Positions 15,474-23,865 of a DNA stretch of 38,379 nt are shown here, one piece after another; the stretch's first letter is position 1; every line of letters starts with the position of its first letter. The notes under the pieces were generated by a model. It searched no databases. It was not told the DNA's origin and was given only the letters and a program-made list of their open reading frames with translations. The DNA comes from JAQBGV01 sp032128395 (GTDB lineage Bacteria; Planctomycetota; UBA8108; UBA1146): contig JAQBGV010000114.1 in NCBI GenBank assembly GCA_032128395.1, forward strand, positions 1 to 38,379, given 5' to 3'. A program made the position numbers and the translations under genes.

Positions 15474-18110
15474 TTGCCGAAGACGATCCCGCTCATCGCG
15501 TGCACCTGTCTGATCGCGATGCTTCCCGGCACACTCGGAGCACAGAGTCTCACCCCGCAGCAGGCTCTCGACCCCACGGTTCTCGCTCCGCTCTTCGAGG
15601 TTTCGGATCTCACCGTCCAGTCACTCCATTTCGTCTCGGTCGGAGGACCGAGCTCGGCGGAGATCGTCGTCGAGATCGATGTCGAGGGTGAGACGTGGAC
15701 CCTCGCACTCGAGCCGTACAGTCTGCGCTCGGACCTCTTTCGGGTACTCGTCGATGACGGCTCGGGGACCCTCCTCCCCTACCCGGAGCCACCGGTACTC
15801 ACGCGCAAGGGGAGCGTCCTCGAGATCCCCGGCTCACGGGTCCGCGGGAGTTTCGACGGCCAGCACTTGCATGCGATGATCTTCACCGACCAGGGGACCT
15901 GGGTCGTGCAGCCGGTCGACGACGTCGGCCTCGGTGGCGCCGAGTCGGCGCACGTGGTGTTCGCCGCAGAGGACTCGATCCCCGGACCGTACACCTGTGG
16001 CAATATCGATCCCCACAATCCGGGGAGCGGAACCGGCGGGCCGATCCCGTTCGGGCCGACGCTGTTCCTCACCGAGATCGGGATCGATGCCGACTTCGAG
16101 TTCTTCACCCTGAACAGCTCGAACGTCGGAGTGACCGTGAACGATGTCGAGCTGGTGATGAACGCAGTCGAGGGGGTGTACGACAACTCCCCGATCCTGA
16201 TCGTCTACGAGCTGACGACGATCGTGGTCCGCACCACCAGTGCGGACCCCTACGGCACGCAGAGCGCTCCGGGTTCCCTCCTCAACCTGTTCGCGAGCGT
16301 CTGGTCGACCCCACCCGAGAACGCGATCCACCGCGACGTCGCGCACCTCTTCACCGGAGTGAACCTCGACGGCTCGATCATCGGGATCGCTCAACTCGCA
16401 GATATCTGCACGACCAACTCGTACGGGCTGTCCCAATCGCGCTACACGACCAACTTCAACAGCCGGGTCGCGCTCACCGCGCACGAGCTCGGGCACAACT
16501 GGGGCGCGGCCCACTGCGACGGCTCGGCGGAGTGTCGGATCATGTGTTCGGGGCTCGGGGGGTGCAACGGCCTCAGCCCGCTGACCTTCGCCTCCGGACC
16601 GACCAACCAGATCGTCAGCTACCGCAATTCGCGACCCTGCCTCGGAGTCCGCCCCGCCGCGGTCCCCCTCCCCTTCGAGGAGCAGTTCACGACGTCGGTC
16701 CTCGACACCACCCGGTGGCTCCACAACAACGGGGGAGCGATCTCGAGCGCGGGACTCAGCGAGCCGAGTGCGCCGTTCTCCTTCGTGCTCGACGCGACCG
16801 GCGCGGGGATCTACGAGGACGATGAACTCCGCAGCAACCGCATCCTCCTCGGCGGAACGAGCGATCCGAACCTCTCCCTGTTCGTCCACCAGCAAGGGGT
16901 CGATGCGGGGGAGCAACTCGTCATCGAGTACCTGAACTCCTCCCTCGACTGGCTCCTGCTCGATGCGATCGGCTCGACCGAAGTCACCTCGTCCGACTTC
17001 ACCCAGTTCACCTACGATCTGCCGCCGAACGCGCGCCACAACAATTTCCGGGTGCGGTTCCGAGCCGAGGTCGACTCGGCAGTGGACGACTGGTTCATCG
17101 ACAACATCACGGTCTCGGAAGGCCCCCCTCCGACTCTCGATCCGCCGACGATCCTCGGGGTCATCCCCTCGAACGGGCCGAGCGCCGGTGGGACCTTGAT
17201 CAGCGTGATCGGGACCGACTTCAACCCGGACATCGTGATCCTGGTCGGCGGGCAGCTCCTCGTCGGCCTCGTCTATGTCGATTCGACCGAGGTTCAGGGC
17301 CTCACCCCCGGGAGTCCGACCCCCGGCGGAACGTCGGTCATCGCGAACCAGGGCTCGGGGAGCGATGTCCTCGATCCGGGCTTCACCTACAACCAGGAAG
17401 ACCTGATCCACGGCAACGGGAGCGGCGCGCCCGGCGGAACGGCCACCGTGTCGATCCTCGCCGATCACGAAACCGTGCTCGCGGCCTACTCGGTCGCGGT
17501 GGACTTCGACGCCACGGAAGTGGAGATCGCCGAAGTCACCGATCTCGGGAGCGATGCAGCGGGCGCGCAGTTCTTCACGCAGCTCTACGACAACTCGACC
17601 ACGGGATCCGGGGGTTGGTGGACGCTCGGCGTCGTTCTCGACTTCAACGGAATCATCACGCTCCCGCCCCAATCGGGCACCGTGCTCGCGCTCGCGACCT
17701 ACGACATCCCGGCGGGCGCTTCCCTCGGGAGCGTGATCGACCTCACTCCGGTGACCGGGGTCGGGGCTCCTCCGACCGAAAATCTGTTCGTGAACCCAGC
17801 GGGGGCCGCCGTGACCCCGACCCTCTTCGCGGGGATGATCACCGTCAGCGGGGTCAATTTCATCCGAGGGGACGCGAACCGCGACTCCCTGGTGAACATC
17901 GGCGACGCGGTCGCGACCCTCGACTGGCTGTTCAATTCGGGACCCGGACTCTGCATGGACTCCCTCGATGCGAACGATGACGGCAGCATCAACATCGCGG
18001 ACGCGGTGAAGCTGCTCGATTACCTCTTCGTGATGGGTTCGGAGCCACCGGCTCCTTTCCCGAACGCGGGGACCGACCCGACCGCCGACCCCCTCGACTG
18101 CGCGGAGTGA
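15474..18110 (+). CDS. Secreted M12-like metzincin protease with TIG, cohesin-like and dockerin-like domains
   Basis: 878 residues, exported by a Sec signal peptide (CTCLIAMLPGTLGAQ, cleavage near residue 23). After a propeptide-like region, the catalytic motif HELGHNWGAAH (His337, Glu338, His341, His347) is followed by a Met-turn IMCSG, the hallmark of metzincins; the closest type is M12 (reprolysin/ADAM-like). A MAM-like beta domain covers about 400-550, an IPT/TIG domain about 555-640 (PSNGPSAGGTLISVIG), a cohesin-like domain about 645-790, and two dockerin-like EF-hand repeats about 796-865 (RGDANRDSLVNIGDA, DANDDGSINIADA). The start TTG at 15474 is preceded by AAGGAAGGA; no ATG fits the signal peptide. 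In the 281-bp upstream gap GGGATG/CATCCC and two ACCGGT copies could form a hairpin just before it. The small secreted protein gene follows after 4 bases. Confidence 0.85.
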   Translation: MPKTIPLIACTCLIAMLPGTLGAQSLTPQQALDPTVLAPLFEVSDLTVQSLHFVSVGGPSSAEIVVEIDVEGETWTLALEPYSLRSDLFRVLVDDGSGTLLPYPEPPVLTRKGSVLEIPGSRVRGSFDGQHLHAMIFTDQGTWVVQPVDDVGLGGAESAHVVFAAEDSIPGPYTCGNIDPHNPGSGTGGPIPFGPTLFLTEIGIDADFEFFTLNSSNVGVTVNDVELVMNAVEGVYDNSPILIVYELTTIVVRTTSADPYGTQSAPGSLLNLFASVWSTPPENAIHRDVAHLFTGVNLDGSIIGIAQLADICTTNSYGLSQSRYTTNFNSRVALTAHELGHNWGAAHCDGSAECRIMCSGLGGCNGLSPLTFASGPTNQIVSYRNSRPCLGVRPAAVPLPFEEQFTTSVLDTTRWLHNNGGAISSAGLSEPSAPFSFVLDATGAGIYEDDELRSNRILLGGTSDPNLSLFVHQQGVDAGEQLVIEYLNSSLDWLLLDAIGSTEVTSSDFTQFTYDLPPNARHNNFRVRFRAEVDSAVDDWFIDNITVSEGPPPTLDPPTILGVIPSNGPSAGGTLISVIGTDFNPDIVILVGGQLLVGLVYVDSTEVQGLTPGSPTPGGTSVIANQGSGSDVLDPGFTYNQEDLIHGNGSGAPGGTATVSILADHETVLAAYSVAVDFDATEVEIAEVTDLGSDAAGAQFFTQLYDNSTTGSGGWWTLGVVLDFNGIITLPPQSGTVLALATYDIPAGASLGSVIDLTPVTGVGAPPTENLFVNPAGAAVTPTLFAGMITVSGVNFIRGDANRDSLVNIGDAVATLDWLFNSGPGLCMDSLDANDDGSINIADAVKLLDYLFVMGSEPPAPFPNAGTDPTADPLDCAE

Positions 18111-18114
18111 CACC

Positions 18115-18645
18115 ATGAAGAGACTCGTGAGGAGCGCCATTCTGCTACCACTCGTGGGGGTGGGGATCGCCTTCGCGGCGCAAGTTCCTCTCTCCCTCGA
18201 TCATGTCTGCCGTGAGGCGGAGAGGATCGTGGTCGGGGAAGTGACCCAGGCCGTCGCCGTCAACGACGAGTGGCCCGGACTCGGCGAGATCACCTACACC
18301 GACGTCACGATCCGGATCGAAGAGCGCTACAAGGGCCCCGCGGACGCGGAGACCCTGACCGTGCGCGTCCCGGGCGGGACCGATCCCGAGACCGGCCTGA
18401 CGCTGAGCGTGTCGGGGACGCCGAGTTTCCGGATCGGCGAGAGGGTGCTCGTCTTCGCGAAGAACCAGTTCGGTAAACCGTGGGTCTACGGCTGGTCGCA
18501 AGGGAAGTACGAGATCGTGGTGAAGCGCGTGGTCGGGCAGACCGGGGGCCCCATCGGCGAGGATATTCTGCTGTTCGCGCTGAAATCGAAGATCGAGTCG
18601 ATTCTCCTCAGACAAGCTGCGGAGCCGACAAAGGAGCCGCGGTGA
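18115..18645 (+). CDS. Small secreted protein of unknown function, between two metalloproteases
   Basis: 176 residues with a clear Sec signal peptide (MKRLVRSAILLPLVGVGIAFAA, cleavage after residue 22). The mature part looks like a single beta-rich domain: VGEVTQAVAV, the Tyr/Thr-rich TYTDVTIRIEERYKG and a segment with GERVLVFAKNQFGKPWVYG. It has no cysteine pair, zinc motif or catalytic signature that I recognise. I do not know its function. It sits four bases after the M12-like protease gene, and its stop overlaps the GTG of the matrixin gene (GTGA), so the three are almost certainly one operon. A role as an inhibitor, chaperone or partner of one of the proteases is a reasonable guess, no more. 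The ATG at 18115 directly opens the signal peptide. Confidence 0.8.
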   Translation: MKRLVRSAILLPLVGVGIAFAAQVPLSLDHVCREAERIVVGEVTQAVAVNDEWPGLGEITYTDVTIRIEERYKGPADAETLTVRVPGGTDPETGLTLSVSGTPSFRIGERVLVFAKNQFGKPWVYGWSQGKYEIVVKRVVGQTGGPIGEDILLFALKSKIESILLRQAAEPTKEPR

Positions 18646-20519
18646 GCCCTCGTCGAACCTCCGTCACGTCCGGGTTGGTGCTGGTCGCGATCTTCGCGGG
18701 GGTGGCGTCGCTCCACGCGTACGTCCTCCTCGGCCCGGTCTGGCCGACCGGTGCGACGACGTTTCGAGTGAACCCGAACTTTCCGGTGAACCCCGGCGGG
18801 ACCACTCTTCAGCAGATCGCTGCGGTCCGCTGCGCAGCGAGCGCTTGGCGGCAGCAAGGCCAGGCGAACATCAACGTCAACTATCTCGGAACGACCGCGT
18901 CCACCTCGCTCAACCCCGCCGACTTGAACAACATCGTCTTCTGGAGTTCGACGAACCCCGGGGGTGGCGTCCTCGCGACGACCTTCTCCGTCTCCGCCGG
19001 CCCCAACTTCGTCGGCTGGGACATGGTGTTCTTCTCGAACAACGCCGGGGGCCCGATCAGCTGGAACGGGGTCGGTGATCCCTCGCCGTCACAATTCGAC
19101 ATCATCGGGACTGGCACCCACGAGTTCGGTCATGTGATCGGTCTCGACCACTCCCCCATCGCCGCGGCGACGATGTTCGCCTTCGGCGGCCCCGGGGAGC
19201 CGGGGTGTCGCACGCTGCACGCCGACGACATCGCCGGGACGCAGTTCCTCTACGGGTTCAACCCGACGATCAACGACGAACCCCTGATCAACGATGTCGA
19301 CCCTCCCGAAGGTCCGGTCGGGGGTGGGAACGCGGTGACGCTCACCGGCGAGAACTTCACCTGGGAGACGAACACGCTCCTTCGGATCGACGGCGTGATT
19401 CTCTCGTCGGCGTTCTGGAACCTGGACAACTGCGGCACGATTCAGATCACGAGCATGCCCGCGCACGCTGCGGGGTTCGTCTCGATCTCGGTCGACAACG
19501 AGCTCGGTTCCGTCATCTTGAACGATGCGTATCTCTACGGTGGGTTGCCGCCGATCGTGAGCCAGGTCTCACCCTCGGCGGGCACGGTCGGAGGAGGGAA
19601 CCAAGTCTCCATCTTCGGCCAGAACCTGGCGCCCAGCGCGACGGTGATCTTCGGGACTCAGTTCGCGACCGGCGTGACGCAGGTCAGCTCCACCGAACTC
19701 CTCGTCACCGTTCCCGCCGGACCGGGTTCGAATATCGAGGTCGACGTGATCGTGACCCAGGCCTCGGGCACCGACACGCTGACGAATGGGTACCTGTACA
19801 CGAACACTGCGCTCCGGATCGAGAGTCTGAACGCCCCGATCGGGGGGACCGTGCTCTCGAGAGGGATCGCCACCTCCGACGTCGAACTCGCCGCGTTCTC
19901 GTGTGCCGTCGACTTCGAGGGGACCTTCGCGAACGTCGTCGGCGTGACCCTCGACGGGACCTTGTCCTTCGGTGCGGACTTCTTCCAATCCGATTGGTCC
20001 AACTCGGTGATCCCCGGCGAGAACTGGTGGCTCTGCGGGGTGATCATGAGCGTCGGAGGGGTCAATCCTCCGATCCCGGCCGGGGTCGAGTTCCCCATCG
20101 TCGCGGTCGAGTACGAAATCGAACCGTTCACGCCTCCCGGGACCTTCATCACGCTCGACCTGGTCGACGGTGCAGGCTCCCCCCCGACCGCGCTGGTGTT
20201 CGTCCCACCCTCGGGCACCGCCATCGCTCCGACCGCCATCGATGGAGTCTTGATCGCGATCGACGGCGGGTTCGTCCGCGGCGACGGCAACCAGGACGGC
20301 ACGGTCGACGTCGCGGACCCGGTGTACTCGCTCGCGTTCCTCTTCTCGATGGGTCCGGGATTGTGCCCCGACTCGATGGACGGGAACGACGACGGTGCGA
20401 TCGACATCGCCGATCCAGTCTACTTGCTCGCGTTCCTCTTCTCGAACGGACCACCGCCGCCACCCCCGTTCCCGAACGAGGGGGGAGATCCGACGCCGGA
20501 TGCGCTGGGCTGCAGTTAG
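18642..20519 (+). CDS. Secreted matrixin (M10-like) metalloprotease with TIG, cohesin-like and dockerin-like domains
   Basis: 625 residues. A signal peptide or anchor lies at about 8-25. The catalytic domain at the N-terminus (about 30-205) carries the zinc motif HEFGHVIGLDH (His160, Glu161, His164, His170) followed by a Met-containing turn (AAATMFAFG), as in matrixins. There is no obvious cysteine-switch propeptide. Two IPT/TIG domains follow at about 215-300 and 303-385 (VSPSAGTVGGGNQVSIFG), then a cohesin-like domain at about 389-540 and two dockerin-like EF-hand repeats at about 544-615 (RGDGNQDGTVDVADP, DGNDDGAIDIADP). The start is GTG at 18642 with AAAGGAG about 5 bases upstream, overlapping the previous stop. 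The stop lies only 8 bases from the end of the convergent helicase gene, leaving no room for a separate terminator. Substrate unknown. Confidence 0.88.
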   Translation: MSPRRTSVTSGLVLVAIFAGVASLHAYVLLGPVWPTGATTFRVNPNFPVNPGGTTLQQIAAVRCAASAWRQQGQANINVNYLGTTASTSLNPADLNNIVFWSSTNPGGGVLATTFSVSAGPNFVGWDMVFFSNNAGGPISWNGVGDPSPSQFDIIGTGTHEFGHVIGLDHSPIAAATMFAFGGPGEPGCRTLHADDIAGTQFLYGFNPTINDEPLINDVDPPEGPVGGGNAVTLTGENFTWETNTLLRIDGVILSSAFWNLDNCGTIQITSMPAHAAGFVSISVDNELGSVILNDAYLYGGLPPIVSQVSPSAGTVGGGNQVSIFGQNLAPSATVIFGTQFATGVTQVSSTELLVTVPAGPGSNIEVDVIVTQASGTDTLTNGYLYTNTALRIESLNAPIGGTVLSRGIATSDVELAAFSCAVDFEGTFANVVGVTLDGTLSFGADFFQSDWSNSVIPGENWWLCGVIMSVGGVNPPIPAGVEFPIVAVEYEIEPFTPPGTFITLDLVDGAGSPPTALVFVPPSGTAIAPTAIDGVLIAIDGGFVRGDGNQDGTVDVADPVYSLAFLFSMGPGLCPDSMDGNDDGAIDIADPVYLLAFLFSNGPPPPPPFPNEGGDPTPDALGCS

Positions 20520-20527
20520 GGGCGGAG

Positions 20528-22543
20528 CTACTCCAGCGCGTCCTTGATCCGTGAGAGGAACGAGCCGATCTCTTCGGCGTCCGCCGGGGGCGAGTCTTCC
20601 TCGCGGACTTGCCTGCGCACCAGGACACCGTCCGGGATCTCCGCCGCGAATCGACTCTCGAAGGTCTCGTGTTCCTTCCCGAACCGGCGGCGGCGGGCGG
20701 CCCGGGTCAGAGTCAAGTGGTCGCGGGCGCGAGTGATCGCGACGTAGAAGAGACGCCGTTCCTCTTCGAGCGGCGCATCCCCTCCCTCGGCGATCGAGCG
20801 GCGATGCGGGATGAGATCCTCCTCGATCCCGACGAGGTGCACACTCGCGAACTCGAGCCCTTTCGCCCCGTGGAAGGTCAGCAGGGTCAGCACATCTCCT
20901 GCTCGCTCTTCCTCATCGCGCGAGCCGTCGAGGGCGAGGCCGGTGATGAACGCGTCGAGTTTTCCGTGGCCATGACGCTCCTCGTGACGGCCGAGCGAGT
21001 CGAGGAGCATCTCGATCCCCCGACGCCGGTGTTCGAGCTCGTGGACGCTCCCCCCCGCGAACTCACGCAGCGCGAAGTCGTAGCCGACCTCCTCGAGGAG
21101 CCGACGCGCCGCCGACGTCGCTCCCCCCGGCAATCGGGCGCGCCCCGCTTCGAGGGCGCGGAGCAGAGCGGAGGCGCCATCTCGGGCGGGAGCGGAGATC
21201 CCCCCCACCTCGTCGAGACGGGCGAGCCCCGCCAGGAGCGGAACATCGCCTGAGCGACACCACTCGTCGAGACGACCTCGGCTCCCATCCCCCCACCCTC
21301 GGCGCGGCGTGTTCAAGATCCGGAGAACCGCGATGTCGTCCTCGGGGTGCACGAGCAAGCGGAGATACGCGAGCGCGTCGCGCACCTCGCGGCGATCGAA
21401 GAAACTCCGCCCACCGATGATCGTGTACGGGATCTCGAAGAACCGCAGCTTCTCCTCGAACGGACGCGCCTGGATCGCCGACCGGAGAAGGATCGCCTGT
21501 TCGGCGTACGGCACCCCTCGGTGCTTGGCGGAGCGAATCCTCGAGACCACTTCGGAAGCTTCGGCGACCTCGTCCTCGAGGGTCAGGAAGGGGATCGCAA
21601 CCCCCGCACCGCGTTCGGCGCGGAGCCGCTTGGGGTGACGCCGAGGATTCTGAGAGATCACCGCGTTCGCCGCCTCGAGGATCGTCCCGACCGACCGGTA
21701 GTTCCGTTCGAGGGTGATCACCCGGGCCCGGGGGAAATCACGGCGGAAGGAGAGGATCTTCTCGATCTCCGCCCCGCGAAACGCGTAGATCGACTGGTCA
21801 TCGTCGCCGACGACAGAGAGATTCTCGCGCTCCCCGGCGAGCAGACGCGCGAAACGGTACTGGACGGTGTTGGAGTCCTGGTACTCATCGACGAGCACGT
21901 GTTCGAAGCGGCGGCTCCAGATCTGCGCAGCTTCGGGATCCTCCTCGAGGAGTTGAACCGGCCGCAGGATGAGGTCATCGAAGTCGACCGCGTTCAGCCC
22001 CGAGAGCCGCTCCTGGTACCTGTGGTAGGTCCGGGCCGCGATCTGTTCCGCCTCGTCCTCGGCCCACTCCTCCGCCCGGGACGGAACGATGAACCGAGAC
22101 TTCCAGCGCGAGATCGCTCGGCGGATTTCGTCGAGGCGCGTCTCGACGAGCCCCACCCCTCCCAGTTCTCTGAGCACCTCGGTGATCAACGCACGCGAGT
22201 CCGCGTCGTCGTAGATCGGGAACCGCGCCCGGAATCCGATGCGCCGGTGCTCCTCGCGGAGGATCGAGAGCCCGAGGGAGTGGAAGGTCGAGAGGTGGGG
22301 GGCCGGATCGAGATCGGGGTACATCCGCTCGAGACGCTCTCGCATCTCTCGGGCGGCGCGATTCGTGAATGTGATCCCGAGGATCCGCTCCGCAGCAACC
22401 CCCTGGGTCATCAGGTGCGCGATCCGATAGGTGATCACCCGCGTCTTGCCGGTCCCGGCCCCGGCGAGCACCAGGAGGGGGCCTTCGCCGGCGGTCACGG
22501 CTGCGAGCTGCTCCGGGTTCAGAGGACTCAGATCCAGGCGCAT
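20528..22543 (-). CDS. UvrD/PcrA/Rep-type superfamily 1A DNA helicase
   Basis: 671 residues, the usual size for Rep/PcrA. ATP-driven 3'-5' helicase for DNA repair or replication-fork restart, cytoplasmic. Motifs are all present in order: the Q-motif region LSPLNPEQLAAV, Walker A AGAGTGKT (27-34), motif Ia GITFTNRAAREMRERL, Walker B region VLVDEYQDSN, motif III VVGDDDQSIYAFRGA, motif IV LERNYRS, motif V LLTFHGAKGLEF and motif VI VAITRARDHLTLT. I do not see the C-terminal RNA-polymerase-binding Tudor sequence clearly, so pcrA, uvrD and rep cannot be separated. The start is the ATG at 22543; the frame is open upstream to 22915 but homology begins here. The ribosome site is weak. The gene converges on the matrixin gene. 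Confidence 0.92.
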   Translation of the reverse strand: MRLDLSPLNPEQLAAVTAGEGPLLVLAGAGTGKTRVITYRIAHLMTQGVAAERILGITFTNRAAREMRERLERMYPDLDPAPHLSTFHSLGLSILREEHRRIGFRARFPIYDDADSRALITEVLRELGGVGLVETRLDEIRRAISRWKSRFIVPSRAEEWAEDEAEQIAARTYHRYQERLSGLNAVDFDDLILRPVQLLEEDPEAAQIWSRRFEHVLVDEYQDSNTVQYRFARLLAGERENLSVVGDDDQSIYAFRGAEIEKILSFRRDFPRARVITLERNYRSVGTILEAANAVISQNPRRHPKRLRAERGAGVAIPFLTLEDEVAEASEVVSRIRSAKHRGVPYAEQAILLRSAIQARPFEEKLRFFEIPYTIIGGRSFFDRREVRDALAYLRLLVHPEDDIAVLRILNTPRRGWGDGSRGRLDEWCRSGDVPLLAGLARLDEVGGISAPARDGASALLRALEAGRARLPGGATSAARRLLEEVGYDFALREFAGGSVHELEHRRRGIEMLLDSLGRHEERHGHGKLDAFITGLALDGSRDEEERAGDVLTLLTFHGAKGLEFASVHLVGIEEDLIPHRRSIAEGGDAPLEEERRLFYVAITRARDHLTLTRAARRRRFGKEHETFESRFAAEIPDGVLVRRQVREEDSPPADAEEIGSFLSRIKDALE

Positions 22544-22845
22544 GCCCGGTCGCCGATGAGGGCCGATCTGCGGCGCCGGAGGGTCGGGCCCTATCCTCGC
22601 CGACCCGAGGGGATCACCTCCGGTCTGGAACGACCCTGCGCCCTGCATCCGGACCCTCCTCGGCAACCTCGACGTGGATTCAAATACGTGGAACTGCGAC
22701 CACCGGGTGAGGGGCTGGATCCTAGCGAGCCGCGGAGTGAGCAGGAAGGCCCGACCCCCAGAGCTCATGTAGCAGTGGACAGCGCGGGGGGACTCGCTGA
22801 AACTCAGCAGCGAAAATGGGCGAAACTCACCCGGAGGAGGTTCGG
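22544..22845. other. Divergent intergenic region, helicase / glycosylasparaginase
   Basis: About 300 bp without a supportable gene. It must hold both promoters. The right end contains the strong ribosome site GGAGGAGG for the gene at 22846. I could not assign promoter boxes. Confidence 0.3.
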
Positions 22846-23865
22846 ATGCGGCGACGGGAGTTCTTGATGGGCGGTCTCGCGGGGGTCGGAGTGTTCGCCG
22901 GCCTACCCGGCGCATTCGCTGTGCCTCGGTCGGACGGGGGAGGCGGAAGCAGCGGTCCGCCGATCGAACCGATCGTGGTCTCGACCTGGCGACACGGCCT
23001 CGCGGCGAACCACGCGGCCGCGCAGATCCTTCAGGTCGGTGGGACCGCCGTGACTGCGGTCGTGCGCGGGGTGATGATCACCGAGGCCGATCCAGAGGTG
23101 ACGAGTGTCGGGTACGGTGGATATCCGAACCGCGACGGCGTGATGGAGCTCGACGCCGCGGTGATGAACGGCGACTCCCTCGAGGCGGGCTCGGTCGCGG
23201 GGCTTCAGGGGATCCTCCACGCGGTCGCGGTCGCGCGGAAGGTGATGGAGGCGACCCCGCACGTGATGCTCGTCGGCGAGGGAGCACGGGCGTTCGCGCT
23301 CTCGAACGGGTTCGAGGAGCAGAACCTGCTGACCGAGCAGGCCAAGAAAGCGTGGGAGGACTGGAAATCTGGGAAGAAATCCGCCCCCGCCGGCGGTGGC
23401 GCGGACGAAGAGAGCCACGACACGATAGGCATGATCGCGATCGACCGCGGGGGGAGCATGGCCGCGAGCTGCACCACGAGTGGGGCCGCGTGGAAACTCC
23501 CCGGACGCGTCGGGGACTCGCCGATCGTCGGCCACGGGCTGTACTGCGAGAGCGAGGTCGGGGGGGTCGTCGCCACGGGGCTCGGGGAAGAGGTCAGCAA
23601 GATCTGCGGAGCCTTCGCCGTGATCGAACGGATGCGTCAAGGGGTCGATCCGGACACCGCGATCCGTGAGATCCTGATGCGCGCGATCGGTCGGAGCGAG
23701 AAGAACAAGAAGACGCTCATCGCGATGGTCGCGCTCCGGCGCGACGGGACGATCGGGACCGGTTCGATCGTGCCGGGGTTCCAGGTGGCGATCTCCCATG
23801 GCACGAAGCATGAACTCATCGACGTGGAGCCCCTGTTCCCCGCGAAGACGAAGGAGAAGAAGTAG
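22846..23865 (+). CDS. N4-(beta-N-acetylglucosaminyl)-L-asparaginase (glycosylasparaginase), Tat-exported
   Basis: 339 residues. An Ntn hydrolase that cleaves the bond between GlcNAc and asparagine in glycopeptides, or related beta-aspartyl amides. The family signature HDTIGMIAID places the autocatalytic nucleophile at Thr193. The alpha-chain shows VSTWRHGLAAN at the start and DPEVTSVGYGGYPNRDGVMELDA, and the beta-chain shows ASCTTSG and KLPGRVGDSPIVGHGLY, as in bacterial and human enzymes. The N-terminus MRRREFLMGGLAGVGV is a twin-arginine (RRxFL) signal with a hydrophobic stretch, so the enzyme is probably exported folded to the periplasm. The ATG at 22846 has GGAGGAGG at ideal distance; an in-frame ATG at 22816 would add ten residues before the twin-arginine motif. 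The stop overlaps the start of the gamma-glutamyltransferase gene (TAGTG), so the two form an operon. Confidence 0.92.
   Translation: MRRREFLMGGLAGVGVFAGLPGAFAVPRSDGGGGSSGPPIEPIVVSTWRHGLAANHAAAQILQVGGTAVTAVVRGVMITEADPEVTSVGYGGYPNRDGVMELDAAVMNGDSLEAGSVAGLQGILHAVAVARKVMEATPHVMLVGEGARAFALSNGFEEQNLLTEQAKKAWEDWKSGKKSAPAGGGADEESHDTIGMIAIDRGGSMAASCTTSGAAWKLPGRVGDSPIVGHGLYCESEVGGVVATGLGEEVSKICGAFAVIERMRQGVDPDTAIREILMRAIGRSEKNKKTLIAMVALRRDGTIGTGSIVPGFQVAISHGTKHELIDVEPLFPAKTKEKK

Noticed and set aside
15834..18140. Long minus-strand open frame (about 768 codons) opposite the M12-like protease
   Set aside because: Antisense shadow rich in Arg, Val, Asp and Glu with no domain, signal or ribosome site; the plus-strand protease has a full zinc motif.
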